A stretch of 64,000 nucleotides of DNA from Couchioplanes azureus (lineage in GTDB: Bacteria > Actinomycetota > Actinomycetes > Mycobacteriales > Micromonosporaceae), in assembly GCF_014648355.1 (NCBI RefSeq), contig NZ_BMQY01000003.1, forward strand, positions 517,916-581,915, given 5' to 3'. The first letter of the stretch is position 1. Every line of letters starts with the position of its first letter. Shown here piece by piece: positions 53,068 to 60,532 of this stretch. The notes beneath the pieces were generated by a model. It saw only the letters and a list, made by a program, of their open reading frames with translations, made no database searches and was not told the origin of the DNA. A program made the translations under genes and the position numbers.

Positions 53068-53985
53068 TCAGAAGCGGGCGAAACCCCGGATCGGCATCCG
53101 CGGCCCGAACTTCGGGGCCGCGATGCCTCCGGCCGCGAGCAGCTCGCAGACCCGGCCGCGGTGACCGGTGAACGGTTCCAGCAGCTCCAGCATCCGCGCG
53201 TCGGTGCCGCGCGCCTCGCCGGCCAGCGCCCACGCCACCGCGTTCGGGATGTGGAAGTCGCCGACGCTCACCGCGTCCGGGTCGCCGTACGCCGTGCGGA
53301 CCACCTCGGCGGCCGTCCACGGACCGATTCCGGGGATCGCGGTCAGCCGGCGGGTGGCCTCGGCACTGTCGGCGCAGCGTTCCAGGCGGGCCGCCTCGAC
53401 GGCACAGCGCAGCAGGGCCTGGGTGCGGCGCTGCTCGACCCCGAAGGGATGGAAGGTCCAGTACGGCGTCGCCGCCACCGCGTCCGGATCGGGCGGCAGC
53501 ACCAGGCCGGCGGGCCCGGGCGCCGGCTCACCGAAGTGCCGGACGAGCGCACGGTACGCCCGGTGCGCCTCGATGCCGGTGACCTTCTGCTCGAGCACCG
53601 CCCGGATCAGGCGATGGAACACCTGGCCGGTGGCGGGGAACCGGAGCCCGGCGAAGGTCCGTGCCAGCCGCGCGACCAGCGGGTGGCGCGCCGCCAGGGC
53701 CGGGAAGTCGCCGAGGTCGTCACGCAACCCGGCGACGGCGTCGGCCCGTTCGACGATCCACTGCGCGCCGGGTCCGTGCCCGGTCGCGGTCAGCTCCGCG
53801 CCGGTGCGGGCGAGATGCAGGGACGCGGGGCCTTCGGGCGTACGCGCGGCGAGCCAGAAATCCCCGTCGGCGAGCCTGCCACAGGGGTCGTGCCGGACGA
53901 CGAGCAGCGAGCGCAGCGTGCCGGAGAAGGCGTAGCCTTCCGGCGGCCGCAGCCGGCGGGTCACCGTCGTCGTCACCCGCGCCAC
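53068..53985 (-). CDS. AlkA-like DNA-3-methyladenine glycosylase (HhH-GPD)
   Basis: 305 residues. An N-terminal AlkA-N-like beta domain precedes the HhH-GPD core: LIRAVLEQKVTGIEAHRAY, the hairpin LTAIPGIGPWTAAEVVRTAY and catalytic aspartate in AVSVGDFHIPN. There is no C-terminal iron-sulfur cysteine set. It should excise alkylated purines. TATAGT lies seven bases before the second GTG (53976), so translation may begin there, three codons later than the GTG at 53985. Confidence 0.85.
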   Translation of the reverse strand: MARVTTTVTRRLRPPEGYAFSGTLRSLLVVRHDPCGRLADGDFWLAARTPEGPASLHLARTGAELTATGHGPGAQWIVERADAVAGLRDDLGDFPALAARHPLVARLARTFAGLRFPATGQVFHRLIRAVLEQKVTGIEAHRAYRALVRHFGEPAPGPAGLVLPPDPDAVAATPYWTFHPFGVEQRRTQALLRCAVEAARLERCADSAEATRRLTAIPGIGPWTAAEVVRTAYGDPDAVSVGDFHIPNAVAWALAGEARGTDARMLELLEPFTGHRGRVCELLAAGGIAAPKFGPRMPIRGFARF

Positions 53986-54134
53986 TATACGGTCGCCCGC
54001 CCCTTACGCCAGCCACACGGACGGGCCCCACGAAGTGGCCCGCACGGAGGGGCCCGGAGGACCCGAAGGACTGGCCCACACGGGCGGGCCGGTGCGACCG
54101 AGATCGCGCCGGCCCTTGGTGCCGTGGGCGGGTG

Positions 54135-54872
54135 TCAGGAGGGGAGGCCGCCCACCTGCTGGCTGACCCAGCTACGGATCGACGGGAGGTCGCCGTAGAT
54201 GGAGGGGCCGGTCGCGCAGACCGGGTTGTTGTTGCCCGATCGGCTCGTCACGCCGATCAGCGCCCAGCGGCCGCTGATCGTGCGCACCTGCGGACCGCCG
54301 GAGTCGCCGTAGCAGGCGCCGGCGTTGCCGTTGGTGTTGTTGGTGCAGATCTCGTACGCCGCGTCGATGCCGGTGCAGCGGCTGTCCGACACGATCGACG
54401 TGTCGAGCTCGTTGGCGACGCGCGGCGTGGAGCCACAGCCGCGGGTGGGGCAGGTCTGGCCCCAGCCGATGATCCGGGTGGCCGTCCCGACCGCGCCGGA
54501 CGAGGTGGGGATCGGCGCGGGGGCGTGACCGACGGACGAGGCCAGTTCGAGCAGCTTGACGTCGATCCGCGGGTGGCTCACCGAGCGCCGCACGGAGACG
54601 ACCGTGCCGCCGCTGGTGCGGTCGATGCTGCCGACGCGCACCGAGCTGGGGGTGGGGCAGTGCTTGGCGGTGACGGCCCAGTTGGCCTTGATGAGGGAAC
54701 CGGTGCAACCCGACACGTAGACCATGAACGAGTAGTTCTCGCTGGCGGGCTTGCCGTTGACGATCCGGGGACTGACGGGCTCGGGGACGGGTGACGCGAT
54801 GGCGACGGCCGGGGTGAGCAGGCCGGCGGCGGTGGCGGTGACCATGAGGAGTGTCCGGGCGAGGGTACGCAT
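54135..54872 (-). CDS. Secreted trypsin-like serine protease (S1)
   Basis: 245 residues. Signal peptide to about residue 27, short propeptide, mature start at IVNGKP. Catalytic His71 in VTAKHC, Asp104 in PRIDVKLLEL and Ser191 in CYGDSGGP are all present. Disulfide-forming cysteines are at the expected places. No GHPR or lectin domain is fused. A perfect TATCGAG-N12-CTCGATA dyad lies 59 bases upstream and is a candidate operator. Confidence 0.92.
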   Translation of the reverse strand: MRTLARTLLMVTATAAGLLTPAVAIASPVPEPVSPRIVNGKPASENYSFMVYVSGCTGSLIKANWAVTAKHCPTPSSVRVGSIDRTSGGTVVSVRRSVSHPRIDVKLLELASSVGHAPAPIPTSSGAVGTATRIIGWGQTCPTRGCGSTPRVANELDTSIVSDSRCTGIDAAYEICTNNTNGNAGACYGDSGGPQVRTISGRWALIGVTSRSGNNNPVCATGPSIYGDLPSIRSWVSQQVGGLPS

Positions 54873-54930
54873 GCGGTCGTCCTGTCTGTGCCGTTGGGGG
54901 TGACGGCGGGCGGGATGCCCGTAACAATGT

Positions 54931-54956
54931 TATCGAGAAAGTTACATTCCTCGATA
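54931..54956 (-). promoter_or_regulatory. TATCGAG-N12-CTCGATA dyad upstream of the trypsin gene
   Basis: A 7-bp perfect inverted repeat with a 12-base spacer in an AT-rich patch of otherwise GC-rich DNA. AACAATGTT, a second small palindrome, adjoins it at about 54923-54931. The site is well placed for a regulator overlapping the promoter. Confidence 0.55.
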
Positions 54957-55330
54957 CATATCGAACGGGGCCTACCGCGAGGGTGATGGGACGACTTCGC
55001 ACTTGCGACGGCGGGCGCGGCAAGCGGCCGGCTCCTCGTGCCGGCCGATCCTGTGCGCGCATGCCGATGGCCCTGACCGCGCTCCCGGTCAGGGCCATCG
55101 GTGCGGTGAGCGGACTGGGTCCGTCACCCGGTGGCGGAGCTGGTAGCTCGGCTCGAGTGGTGTCGCGCCTCCTTTCGTCAGCCGATTCCTTGCTCGAGCC
55201 GCCTGCCGCGCGCCGTCCTCAGGGGGGTGGACGGCGGCCGGTCCCCGACGGGGGGTCCCGGCGGGGCGGCACCTGGAGAGGTGGCGCGGCCCCGCGGGGT
55301 TCGGTTCCCGGGTGCGGCAGGGCTCCGTAC
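54957..55330. other. Non-coding gap between the trypsin gene and the repeat-protein gene
   Basis: The 374 bases hold no convincing gene. The main feature is the 15-bp-stem hairpin at 55064-55101. The rest is GC-rich without recognisable promoter boxes beyond the dyad at 54931-54956. Confidence 0.6.
55064..55101. terminator. Perfect 15-bp stem hairpin
   Basis: CCGATGGCCCTGACC and GGTCAGGGCCATCGG pair perfectly with an 8-base loop. It lies about 230 bases past the end of the repeat-protein gene on the minus strand and before the trypsin gene. There is no T-run, so it may be a terminator or an RNA-stabilising element. Confidence 0.55.
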
Positions 55331-56584
55331 CTAGTTGTTGCGGTTCTGGCCGTCGTTGTTCTGGCCGTCGTTGTTGTCGCCGTCGTTGTTCTGGCCGTCG
55401 TTGTTGTCGCCGTCGTTGTTCTGGCCGTCGTTGTTCTGGCCGTCGTTGTTCTGGCCGTCGTTGTTGTCGCCGTCGTTGTTGTTGTTGCCACCGCCGACCT
55501 GGATGCGGACCGCGTCGAAGGCCGGGGTCTGGTTCGCGCGCTCCATCATCGGGATGCGGTGCGAGCCGTCACCGGCCCACGAGGCGCACTGGGCGAGACC
55601 CTGGTCGGGCAGGCCCGGGACCTGGATGGTCACCACGTCGGGGGCGCGTCCACCCTGGTTGTCCTCGGTGGCCACGAAGAACGCGGGAGCGGGCTCGGGG
55701 TCCGGAGCGGCGTTGGTGTTGTTGAGCATCCGGCAAGCGGTGTGGAAGTGACCGCGGACGAGACCGTCCTGCAGTACCGAGGACTCCACGTAGTAGCCGC
55801 CCTGGCCGGCCGCGAGGAAGCGGTCGCGGATCAGGTTGCGGGTGCTCACCTTCAGCGTGAACGCCTGACCCTGCTGGACCTGCTGGGGCGCCTCGGTGAT
55901 CAGCAGCGACGGGTTGTTCCCGGCGGCGCCGACCTCACCGAACTCGGTGGAGACGCAGCGGTTGCCGTTCTGGAAGCCGTCGTGCGGCTGCAGCTGGCTG
56001 GTGTCGCAGCTGTTGGTCAGGACGCCGAGGCCGGCACCCGGCGGCGGGTTGCCACCGTTGTTGTTGCCGCCCTGCTGCTGGTCACCCTGCTGCTGGCCGC
56101 CCTGCTGCTGGTCACCCTGCTGCTGACCGCCCTGCTGCTGGTCACCCTGCTGCTGACCGTCCTGCTGCTGGTCACCCTGCTGCTGGTCACCCTGCTGCTG
56201 GTCACCACCGGCGTTCGTGTTGTTGCCGGTGTTGGTGTTGTTGCCGGTGTTCTGCATGACCCACTGGCGACAACGGGCCCGCATCTGCTCGGTGGTCGGC
56301 ACGTTGCCGCCGCCGTCGTCGGCGTGCTGGGTGACCCGGCCCTTGTTGGTGGTGTAGGAGCCCTGGCGGGTCTCCGTCGAGAGCTTCGACTTCCTCGGCG
56401 CCTGGAGGTTGTTGCATGCGGCCAGAGCGCGCTGGGTCGAACGCTTGGTGCTCGCGTCCGACACCTGCGTGACGGTGACGATGCCGCCGAAGGCAACCAG
56501 GGTGGCTACCGCGGCGATGATCCGGCGCCGACCGGTGAACCACTTGGACTTGCTGGATTCGCGCCGGTACTGCGACCTTCGCAT
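55331..56584 (-). CDS. Membrane-anchored surface protein with DQQQG and NNDGQ repeats
   Basis: 417 residues from ATG 56584, with AAAGG upstream. A basic N-terminus and one membrane segment (about 23-42) suggest a signal anchor or an uncleaved export signal. A linker of nine QQQ-containing pentapeptides at about 128-172 is followed by a cysteine-containing globular domain (FTLKVSTRNLIRDRFLAAG, GYYVESSVLQDGLVRGHFHT) and a final NNDGQ/NNDGD repeat tail. I do not recognise a function; the globular domain resembles an actinobacterial family sometimes called Pecanex-like. It is the last gene of the ECF sigma cluster. Confidence 0.8.
   Translation of the reverse strand: MRRSQYRRESSKSKWFTGRRRIIAAVATLVAFGGIVTVTQVSDASTKRSTQRALAACNNLQAPRKSKLSTETRQGSYTTNKGRVTQHADDGGGNVPTTEQMRARCRQWVMQNTGNNTNTGNNTNAGGDQQQGDQQQGDQQQDGQQQGDQQQGGQQQGDQQQGGQQQGDQQQGGNNNGGNPPPGAGLGVLTNSCDTSQLQPHDGFQNGNRCVSTEFGEVGAAGNNPSLLITEAPQQVQQGQAFTLKVSTRNLIRDRFLAAGQGGYYVESSVLQDGLVRGHFHTACRMLNNTNAAPDPEPAPAFFVATEDNQGGRAPDVVTIQVPGLPDQGLAQCASWAGDGSHRIPMMERANQTPAFDAVRIQVGGGNNNNDGDNNDGQNNDGQNNDGQNNDGDNNDGQNNDGDNNDGQNNDGQNRNN
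55345..55485 (-). repeat. 15-bp tandem repeats coding NNDGQ/NNDGD
   Basis: About nine near-identical 15-bp units (GTTGTTCTGGCCGTC or GTTGTTGTCGCCGTC on the + strand) encode the asparagine/aspartate/glycine tail. The reading-frame-preserving unit makes length variation tolerable. Confidence 0.85.
56071..56205 (-). repeat. Nine 15-bp units coding DQQQG/GQQQG
   Basis: Nine units of CCTGCTGCTG-GTCAC type, exactly 135 bp, code for the glutamine-rich linker. One unit has a swapped final codon (DQQQD). Confidence 0.88.
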
Positions 56585-56640
56585 TGCTGACACCTTTCTC
56601 TGTCCACACGTGGCGGGCGGTGGAGCCGCCGGGGTGTTGC

Positions 56641-56666
56641 CGTACGGCCTGGTCGGCTGGCCAGGT
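56641..56666 (-). promoter_or_regulatory. Candidate ECF promoter of the repeat-protein gene
   Basis: Minus strand ACCTGG-N14-CGTACG, 56 bases from the ATG. It resembles the elements before the sigma, lipoprotein and DUF4142 genes, with one mismatch in the -35-like part. Confidence 0.35.
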
Positions 56667-56683
56667 CGATTGCCGTCCGCGCG

Positions 56684-57463
56684 CTACCGCGTCCGGAAGA
56701 TGCGCATCGTGGTGACCACGCCGGCCACGAGGGCTCCGGCGAGGACGATGAGGATGACGGAGGTGCTGACCCCGGGCACGCCGCCCGAGCTGCTGGCGGC
56801 GGCCACCATCGCGGCGTCCACGGCCGGTCCACCGGCGCCGGCCGGCGCGGGGGCCGTCGGCAGCGCGCCGTAGTCGACGATGCCGCTGCTCTCCAGCAGC
56901 GTCATGTGCGTCATCACGAACTGGTTGGTCTGCTGCGCCAGCTTGCGGACCTCGTCGTTGCGGGTGCTGGCCCGGATCGTCGCGATCGCGGGGAAGATCT
57001 TGCCGTGCGCGGCCCGGAGCCGGTCGACGTAGATCTGGTCGAACTGCTCCGGCGTCGGAGCGTTGTTCATCTCGTTGAGCCAGCCCTGCTGGTCGTTGTT
57101 GGGCAGGTTCGGCAGGGCGATGCCGAGCTTCTTGGCGACCGCCATGTCGAGCTTGTCGAGGACCACGTGCTGCCCGGAGATCGACCTGCCGATCTCCTGG
57201 ATCCGCGGGTCCTTCGACTTCTGGACGGCCATGTTGCCCGCCGGAATCTCCCACAGTCCGGCGAGCCGGACCTTGATGACGAAGTCCCGGTCCGCCAGCG
57301 AGACGCTGCCCTTACCCGTGGCGGTCTGGCTCGGCGGGACCGGCACCGGACCCGGCTCGGCCGCCCGGGCCATGCCGGCGGGGGCCAGCAGGAACGCCAG
57401 GGTCGTGGCCAGAGCGCCCACCAGCCAGCGCGACGGCCGGCGGGAGGAGCGGGCGGCGATCAT
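56684..57463 (-). CDS. DUF4142 protein with C-terminal membrane anchor
   Basis: 259 residues. Signal peptide ending near AxA at about residue 34, then the ferritin-like DUF4142 helices (DRDFVIKVRLAGLWEIPAGN, EIGRSISGQHVVLDKLDMAV, FDQIYVDRLRAAHGKIF). A Pro/Ala/Gly linker and a single C-terminal membrane helix (SVILIVLAGALVAGVVTTM) with a basic end complete it, so the helical domain is held on the outer face. The DUF4142 role is unknown. GGAGG precedes the ATG. It lies 99 bases before the repeat-protein gene. Confidence 0.82.
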   Translation of the reverse strand: MIAARSSRRPSRWLVGALATTLAFLLAPAGMARAAEPGPVPVPPSQTATGKGSVSLADRDFVIKVRLAGLWEIPAGNMAVQKSKDPRIQEIGRSISGQHVVLDKLDMAVAKKLGIALPNLPNNDQQGWLNEMNNAPTPEQFDQIYVDRLRAAHGKIFPAIATIRASTRNDEVRKLAQQTNQFVMTHMTLLESSGIVDYGALPTAPAPAGAGGPAVDAAMVAAASSSGGVPGVSTSVILIVLAGALVAGVVTTMRIFRTR

Positions 57464-57520
57464 CTTTTGACACCTCCGACGAGTACGGAAACGTTTCTGA
57501 GAAATTCCTGTGACCTGTGG

Positions 57521-57548
57521 AAAACGCTAGGAGCAGGTCATCCGGGTC
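57521..57548 (-). promoter_or_regulatory. Candidate ECF promoter of the DUF4142 gene
   Basis: Minus strand ACCCGG-N15-CGTTTT, about 57 bases before the start codon. Compare the elements upstream of the sigma and lipoprotein genes. Confidence 0.4.
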
Positions 57549-57662
57549 GCAATGGAAAACGAACTACTTACGCTCGACTTAAAGAGAACTTGAGGCCACC
57601 GGATCCACCGGCGCCGCGGCCGGCCGCCGCCCTGGAAAGACGTCGACCGGCCACGATTTCAC

Positions 57663-58382
57663 TCAGTAGCTGTAGTCGGACCCACCGCTGCCCTCGGGGC
57701 TGTCGTCCTCGGCACCGGCGCCGTCCGACGGCGGCGCGACGGGCTTCGAGACGGCCGGCAGGCAGGTCAGGTTCTTCTTGCCCTCGGGCGTGATCACGAA
57801 CCAGGTGCCGGCCACGTTCTGGCCCTTCCACTGACCCGGCTCCTTGTCACCGATGTAGGTGTAGAGCGGCCACTTGTCGAGGGTCAGCTGCAGCGTGCCG
57901 TCCTTGCGCTTCACGGTGCCGACCAGCTTCGCGTCCACGCCGTCGAGCTTGGGCTTCTCGCCCTTGTTGACCAGCGCGGGCGGCCAGACCTTGGCGCAGT
58001 CGTCGTTGCAGTTGGAGACGGCCTCGGGGTCGACCTTGTCCTTGTCGAACCGGTACAGCACGAAGCCGTCCTGGTTCTGGACCGTCTCGCCCATCCGCTT
58101 GATCGCGGCCGCCTTCAGCTCGGTGGTGACCTCGTCCTCGCTGAGCTCGGCGCCCTCGCCGCCCTCGTCGGACTCCTCCTCGGCCTCCACCTCGGCGCCG
58201 GGCGTGGCCTCCGGCTCCGCGCCCGGGGTGGCTTCGGCGGTCGCACCCGCCTCGACGGCGTTGGACGCCGGCTGGGCGCCGTAGTCGCTGCTGTTGTATC
58301 CCGCAGGGGCGCACCCGGTCAGCGCGAACGCCGCCGCGATCGCCGCGCTGACGACGACCAACTTCCGCTTCTCCGGTACCAC
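57663..58382 (-). CDS. Lipoprotein with two PF03640-type repeats (SCO0930-like)
   Basis: 239 residues from GTG 58382, placed by GGGAGG upstream. Lipobox ALTGC. A Glu/Ala-rich acidic linker (about 45-80) leads to two repeats of the secreted-repeat family, each with the FVLYRFDKDK- or PLYTYIGDKEPG-type strand and a WPP or cysteine pair (CNDDCAKVWPPAL). These proteins are surface lipoproteins of unknown, possibly redox- or haem-related, role. It sits between the anti-sigma factor and DUF4142 genes, and is the most common partner of this kind of sigma module. Confidence 0.82.
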   Translation of the reverse strand: MVPEKRKLVVVSAAIAAAFALTGCAPAGYNSSDYGAQPASNAVEAGATAEATPGAEPEATPGAEVEAEEESDEGGEGAELSEDEVTTELKAAAIKRMGETVQNQDGFVLYRFDKDKVDPEAVSNCNDDCAKVWPPALVNKGEKPKLDGVDAKLVGTVKRKDGTLQLTLDKWPLYTYIGDKEPGQWKGQNVAGTWFVITPEGKKNLTCLPAVSKPVAPPSDGAGAEDDSPEGSGGSDYSY

Positions 58383-58424
58383 GAGAGCCCTCCCAGTTTC
58401 GTCCATCTCCGTGTTCCGCGCTGT

Positions 58425-58450
58425 AGTACGAGAGGACGGCCGCCCGGGTT
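58425..58450 (-). promoter_or_regulatory. Candidate ECF promoter of the lipoprotein gene
   Basis: Minus strand ACCCGG-N13-CGTACT, about 43 bases before the GTG. Spacing is shorter than in the other copies, which weakens the case. Confidence 0.35.
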
Positions 58451-58580
58451 GAAGAATCGGCGCAATCAATTTCTCCGATTTTTGTTTGAACTCTTCGAGC
58501 CCCCCGTACGTGAATGAACGGCCCTCCCCACGAATTGACTGCGATCTGTGAGGGGGCCTTGGACGTACGGTGAAAACAGC

Positions 58581-58608
58581 AAGCCCGGCCGCGTACGCGA
58601 CCGGGCTT
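58581..58608 (-). terminator. Terminator after the anti-sigma gene
   Basis: AAGCCCGG and CCGGGCTT form an 8-bp stem with a CG-rich loop; on the minus strand the hairpin is followed by GCTGTTTT. It separates the sigma/anti-sigma unit from the lipoprotein gene, which therefore needs its own promoter. Confidence 0.75.
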
Positions 58609-58625
58609 GGCTAGGCAGGGATCTG

Positions 58626-59414
58626 TCAGGGAACGCGAACCAGCGTCTCCCACGTGCCCTTGGCGTCGAGGGCCTGCACCTGGATGTGCGCGATGTCGGC
58701 GCGGGCGAGCGCCGTCACGGACTGCAGCAGCAGGGGCTCGGGCTGGGCGGCCGTGCCCCACCCCTTCTCCCCCACGTTCCAGGTCGACAGCACCTCGGAC
58801 GCGCCGTTGGTGCGGACCGCGACGGCCCGGCACACCAGCGGGCCCTTGATGTTGGCGACGGCGTAGGACACCTGCGTGCCCCAGTCCTTCGGCTCCAGAC
58901 CCACCGACGCCTTGACACCCGTGCGGGCGTCCGTGCTCGAGTAGGTCTCGCCGGCGAGCGGGGTGCCGCCGATGCCGATGCCACCGTCCGGCAGCGGCAG
59001 CGGGTCGAGCTGCTTGCTCGAGCGCGGCTGCGCCTTCTGCGCCGACGGCTGGGTCGGCTGCTGCTCCGGGGCGAACCACTGGCCGCCGGCGAAGAGCGCG
59101 CCGATGGACAGCATCGCGAAGACCACGACCGCGGCCGCCAGCGAGTAGAGCCGCCGGCTGTTGGCCCGGCGCCGCTCCCGCTTCACCTCGCCGATCATCG
59201 ACTTCAGCATCAGGCCGTCGCGGCGGGACTGCTCGGTCGCGACCAGGGCGTCCGCATCGACGTCCGAGAGGATGTCGACCACGGGCAGCAACGACTCGAG
59301 CTCGATCGCGCACGCCGGGCAGTCGATCAGATGGTCCTCGAAACGGGCGGCATCGCGCTCGTCGAGCACGCCGAGGGCGTACGCGGCGACGTCGAAGTGC
59401 TGTTCCTGCGTCAT
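58626..59414 (-). CDS. Zinc-binding anti-sigma factor (RskA-like, membrane)
   Basis: 262 residues. An N-terminal ZAS zinc-binding motif HxxxCxxC (DHLIDCPAC) in the sigma-binding region, one membrane helix (about 90-112) and an extracellular RskA-type domain. Such proteins hold the ECF sigma at the membrane and release it on regulated proteolysis. Its ATG shares one base with the sigma stop (TAATG), so the two are translationally coupled and made in balance. Confidence 0.9.
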   Translation of the reverse strand: MTQEQHFDVAAYALGVLDERDAARFEDHLIDCPACAIELESLLPVVDILSDVDADALVATEQSRRDGLMLKSMIGEVKRERRRANSRRLYSLAAAVVVFAMLSIGALFAGGQWFAPEQQPTQPSAQKAQPRSSKQLDPLPLPDGGIGIGGTPLAGETYSSTDARTGVKASVGLEPKDWGTQVSYAVANIKGPLVCRAVAVRTNGASEVLSTWNVGEKGWGTAAQPEPLLLQSVTALARADIAHIQVQALDAKGTWETLVRVP

Positions 59415-60091
59415 TACTCAGTCACCCCCCGCTGCTGCAGAGCCGTACGCAGGGCCCGCAAGGCGTAGTACACACGCGATTTGGCCGTACCCAGAGGCAG
59501 GCCGAGCACCTCCGCGGCCTCCGGAACGGTCCGGCCGCGGAAGTAGGTCTCGACGAGGATCTCCCGATGCGACTGGCTAAGAGTACGCAGGGCATCGGTC
59601 ACGGTCATCAGCTGGAGGACCCGATCCGTGTCGTCGGCCGTACTGGGAAAGCTCTCCAGCTCGCGGTCGTACGTTTCCGGCGGCCGGGCGCTGGCGCTGC
59701 GATGGTCGTCGATGGCGATCCGCCGGGCCACCGTGACCAGCCAGGGCCGCAGCGACTGCTGCCCCTGGGCGCCGAGGCGGTGCGCGTTGCGCCACGCCCG
59801 CAGCAGCGTCTCCTGGACGATGTCCTCGGCGCGCTGCCGGTCCCCGCCGGTGAGCCGCAGCACGAACATCAGCAGCGGCCCGGCGTGCTCCTCGTAGAGC
59901 ATCCGGACGAGCGTGTCCTCGTGACTCGCGGTCGCCGACCCGGCCTCGTGGCGGGCCTGCCGCGGCGTCACGGCGTCATCATTCTCCGCACTACGGCCTC
60001 CGTCGAGAGCCTGCCACCGGCCTCCGGATCGCTGCTGCGTCATGACGCGCACCCCATCCGGCGCGAGCCGCTCCATGACCGTCGCATGCAT
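59414..60091 (-). CDS. ECF sigma factor (SigK/SigL-like)
   Basis: 225 residues from ATG 60091, with GGAGGA upstream. Sigma region 2 has LRLTGGDRQRAEDIVQETLL, and region 4 has LVETYFRGRTVPEAAEVLGL followed by GTAKSRVYYALRALRTAL. A ~50-residue N-terminal extension precedes region 2. It is coupled to a ZAS anti-sigma and lies at the head of a cluster of surface proteins, its probable regulon. Upstream sits a GATCC-CGG-...-CGTATG element similar to SigL-type promoters, suggesting autoregulation. Confidence 0.9.
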   Translation of the reverse strand: MHATVMERLAPDGVRVMTQQRSGGRWQALDGGRSAENDDAVTPRQARHEAGSATASHEDTLVRMLYEEHAGPLLMFVLRLTGGDRQRAEDIVQETLLRAWRNAHRLGAQGQQSLRPWLVTVARRIAIDDHRSASARPPETYDRELESFPSTADDTDRVLQLMTVTDALRTLSQSHREILVETYFRGRTVPEAAEVLGLPLGTAKSRVYYALRALRTALQQRGVTE

Positions 60092-60126
60092 CGATTCCTC
60101 CTGCCGGTGCTTACCCCGTCGCCTGT

Positions 60127-60155
60127 CATACGCGCGGGGTGGCCCGCCGGGATCA
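60127..60155 (-). promoter_or_regulatory. Candidate autoregulated ECF promoter
   Basis: Minus strand TGATCCCGG-N14-CGTATG. A TGATCC/CGTATG pair with 17 bases between resembles the mycobacterial SigL-type promoter. The predicted leader is about 30 bases. Confidence 0.45.
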
Positions 60156-60532
60156 AAGCGGTGGGGAAAATTTCCCGGCCCAGGCGGGGAGGCGATGCAT
60201 CGACGTGCAGCCGCAAGAGGTTCCTCCGGTTCCAAGCGCATGGGGCACGCTCGGCCGCCCGCGGAAAACGGGAGGCCAGGGCGCGCGTGGGTCGCAACAA
60301 CCATCCATAGGTGCCGATATGCACCCAGGGGCACGCGAATAATACTCAGCAGGTCGGGGCCGTCGACAGACGCGCAGTGCGTACTCGAGACGCTCGGCTG
60401 ATGCGCCGTCGGCGCGCCGTCATGCGGACCCTACCCAGAGTGATCAAGAGGCGGATTTCGCTCGACACTGGGTAGCGTGACGGCAACGGTGAGCGGGTCC
60501 GACACGGATCGCCGAAAGGTACGAACCACCAC
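60156..60532. other. Non-coding region upstream of the sigma gene
   Basis: No gene is supported here. Two structural features stand out: the perfect palindrome GGGAAA-A-TTTCCC at 60164-60176, just upstream of the candidate sigma promoter, and CTACCCAG/CTGGGTAG at 60431-60475, an 8-bp inverted repeat with a 29-base loop near the end of the nurA-like gene. The first may be an operator, the second a weak terminator or operator. Confidence 0.5.

Noticed and set aside
54851-56590. A 579-codon plus-strand open frame with valine/leucine repeats
   Set aside because: It is the reverse reading of the NNDGQ and DQQQG repeats; the minus frame has a ribosome binding site, membrane segment and a globular domain.
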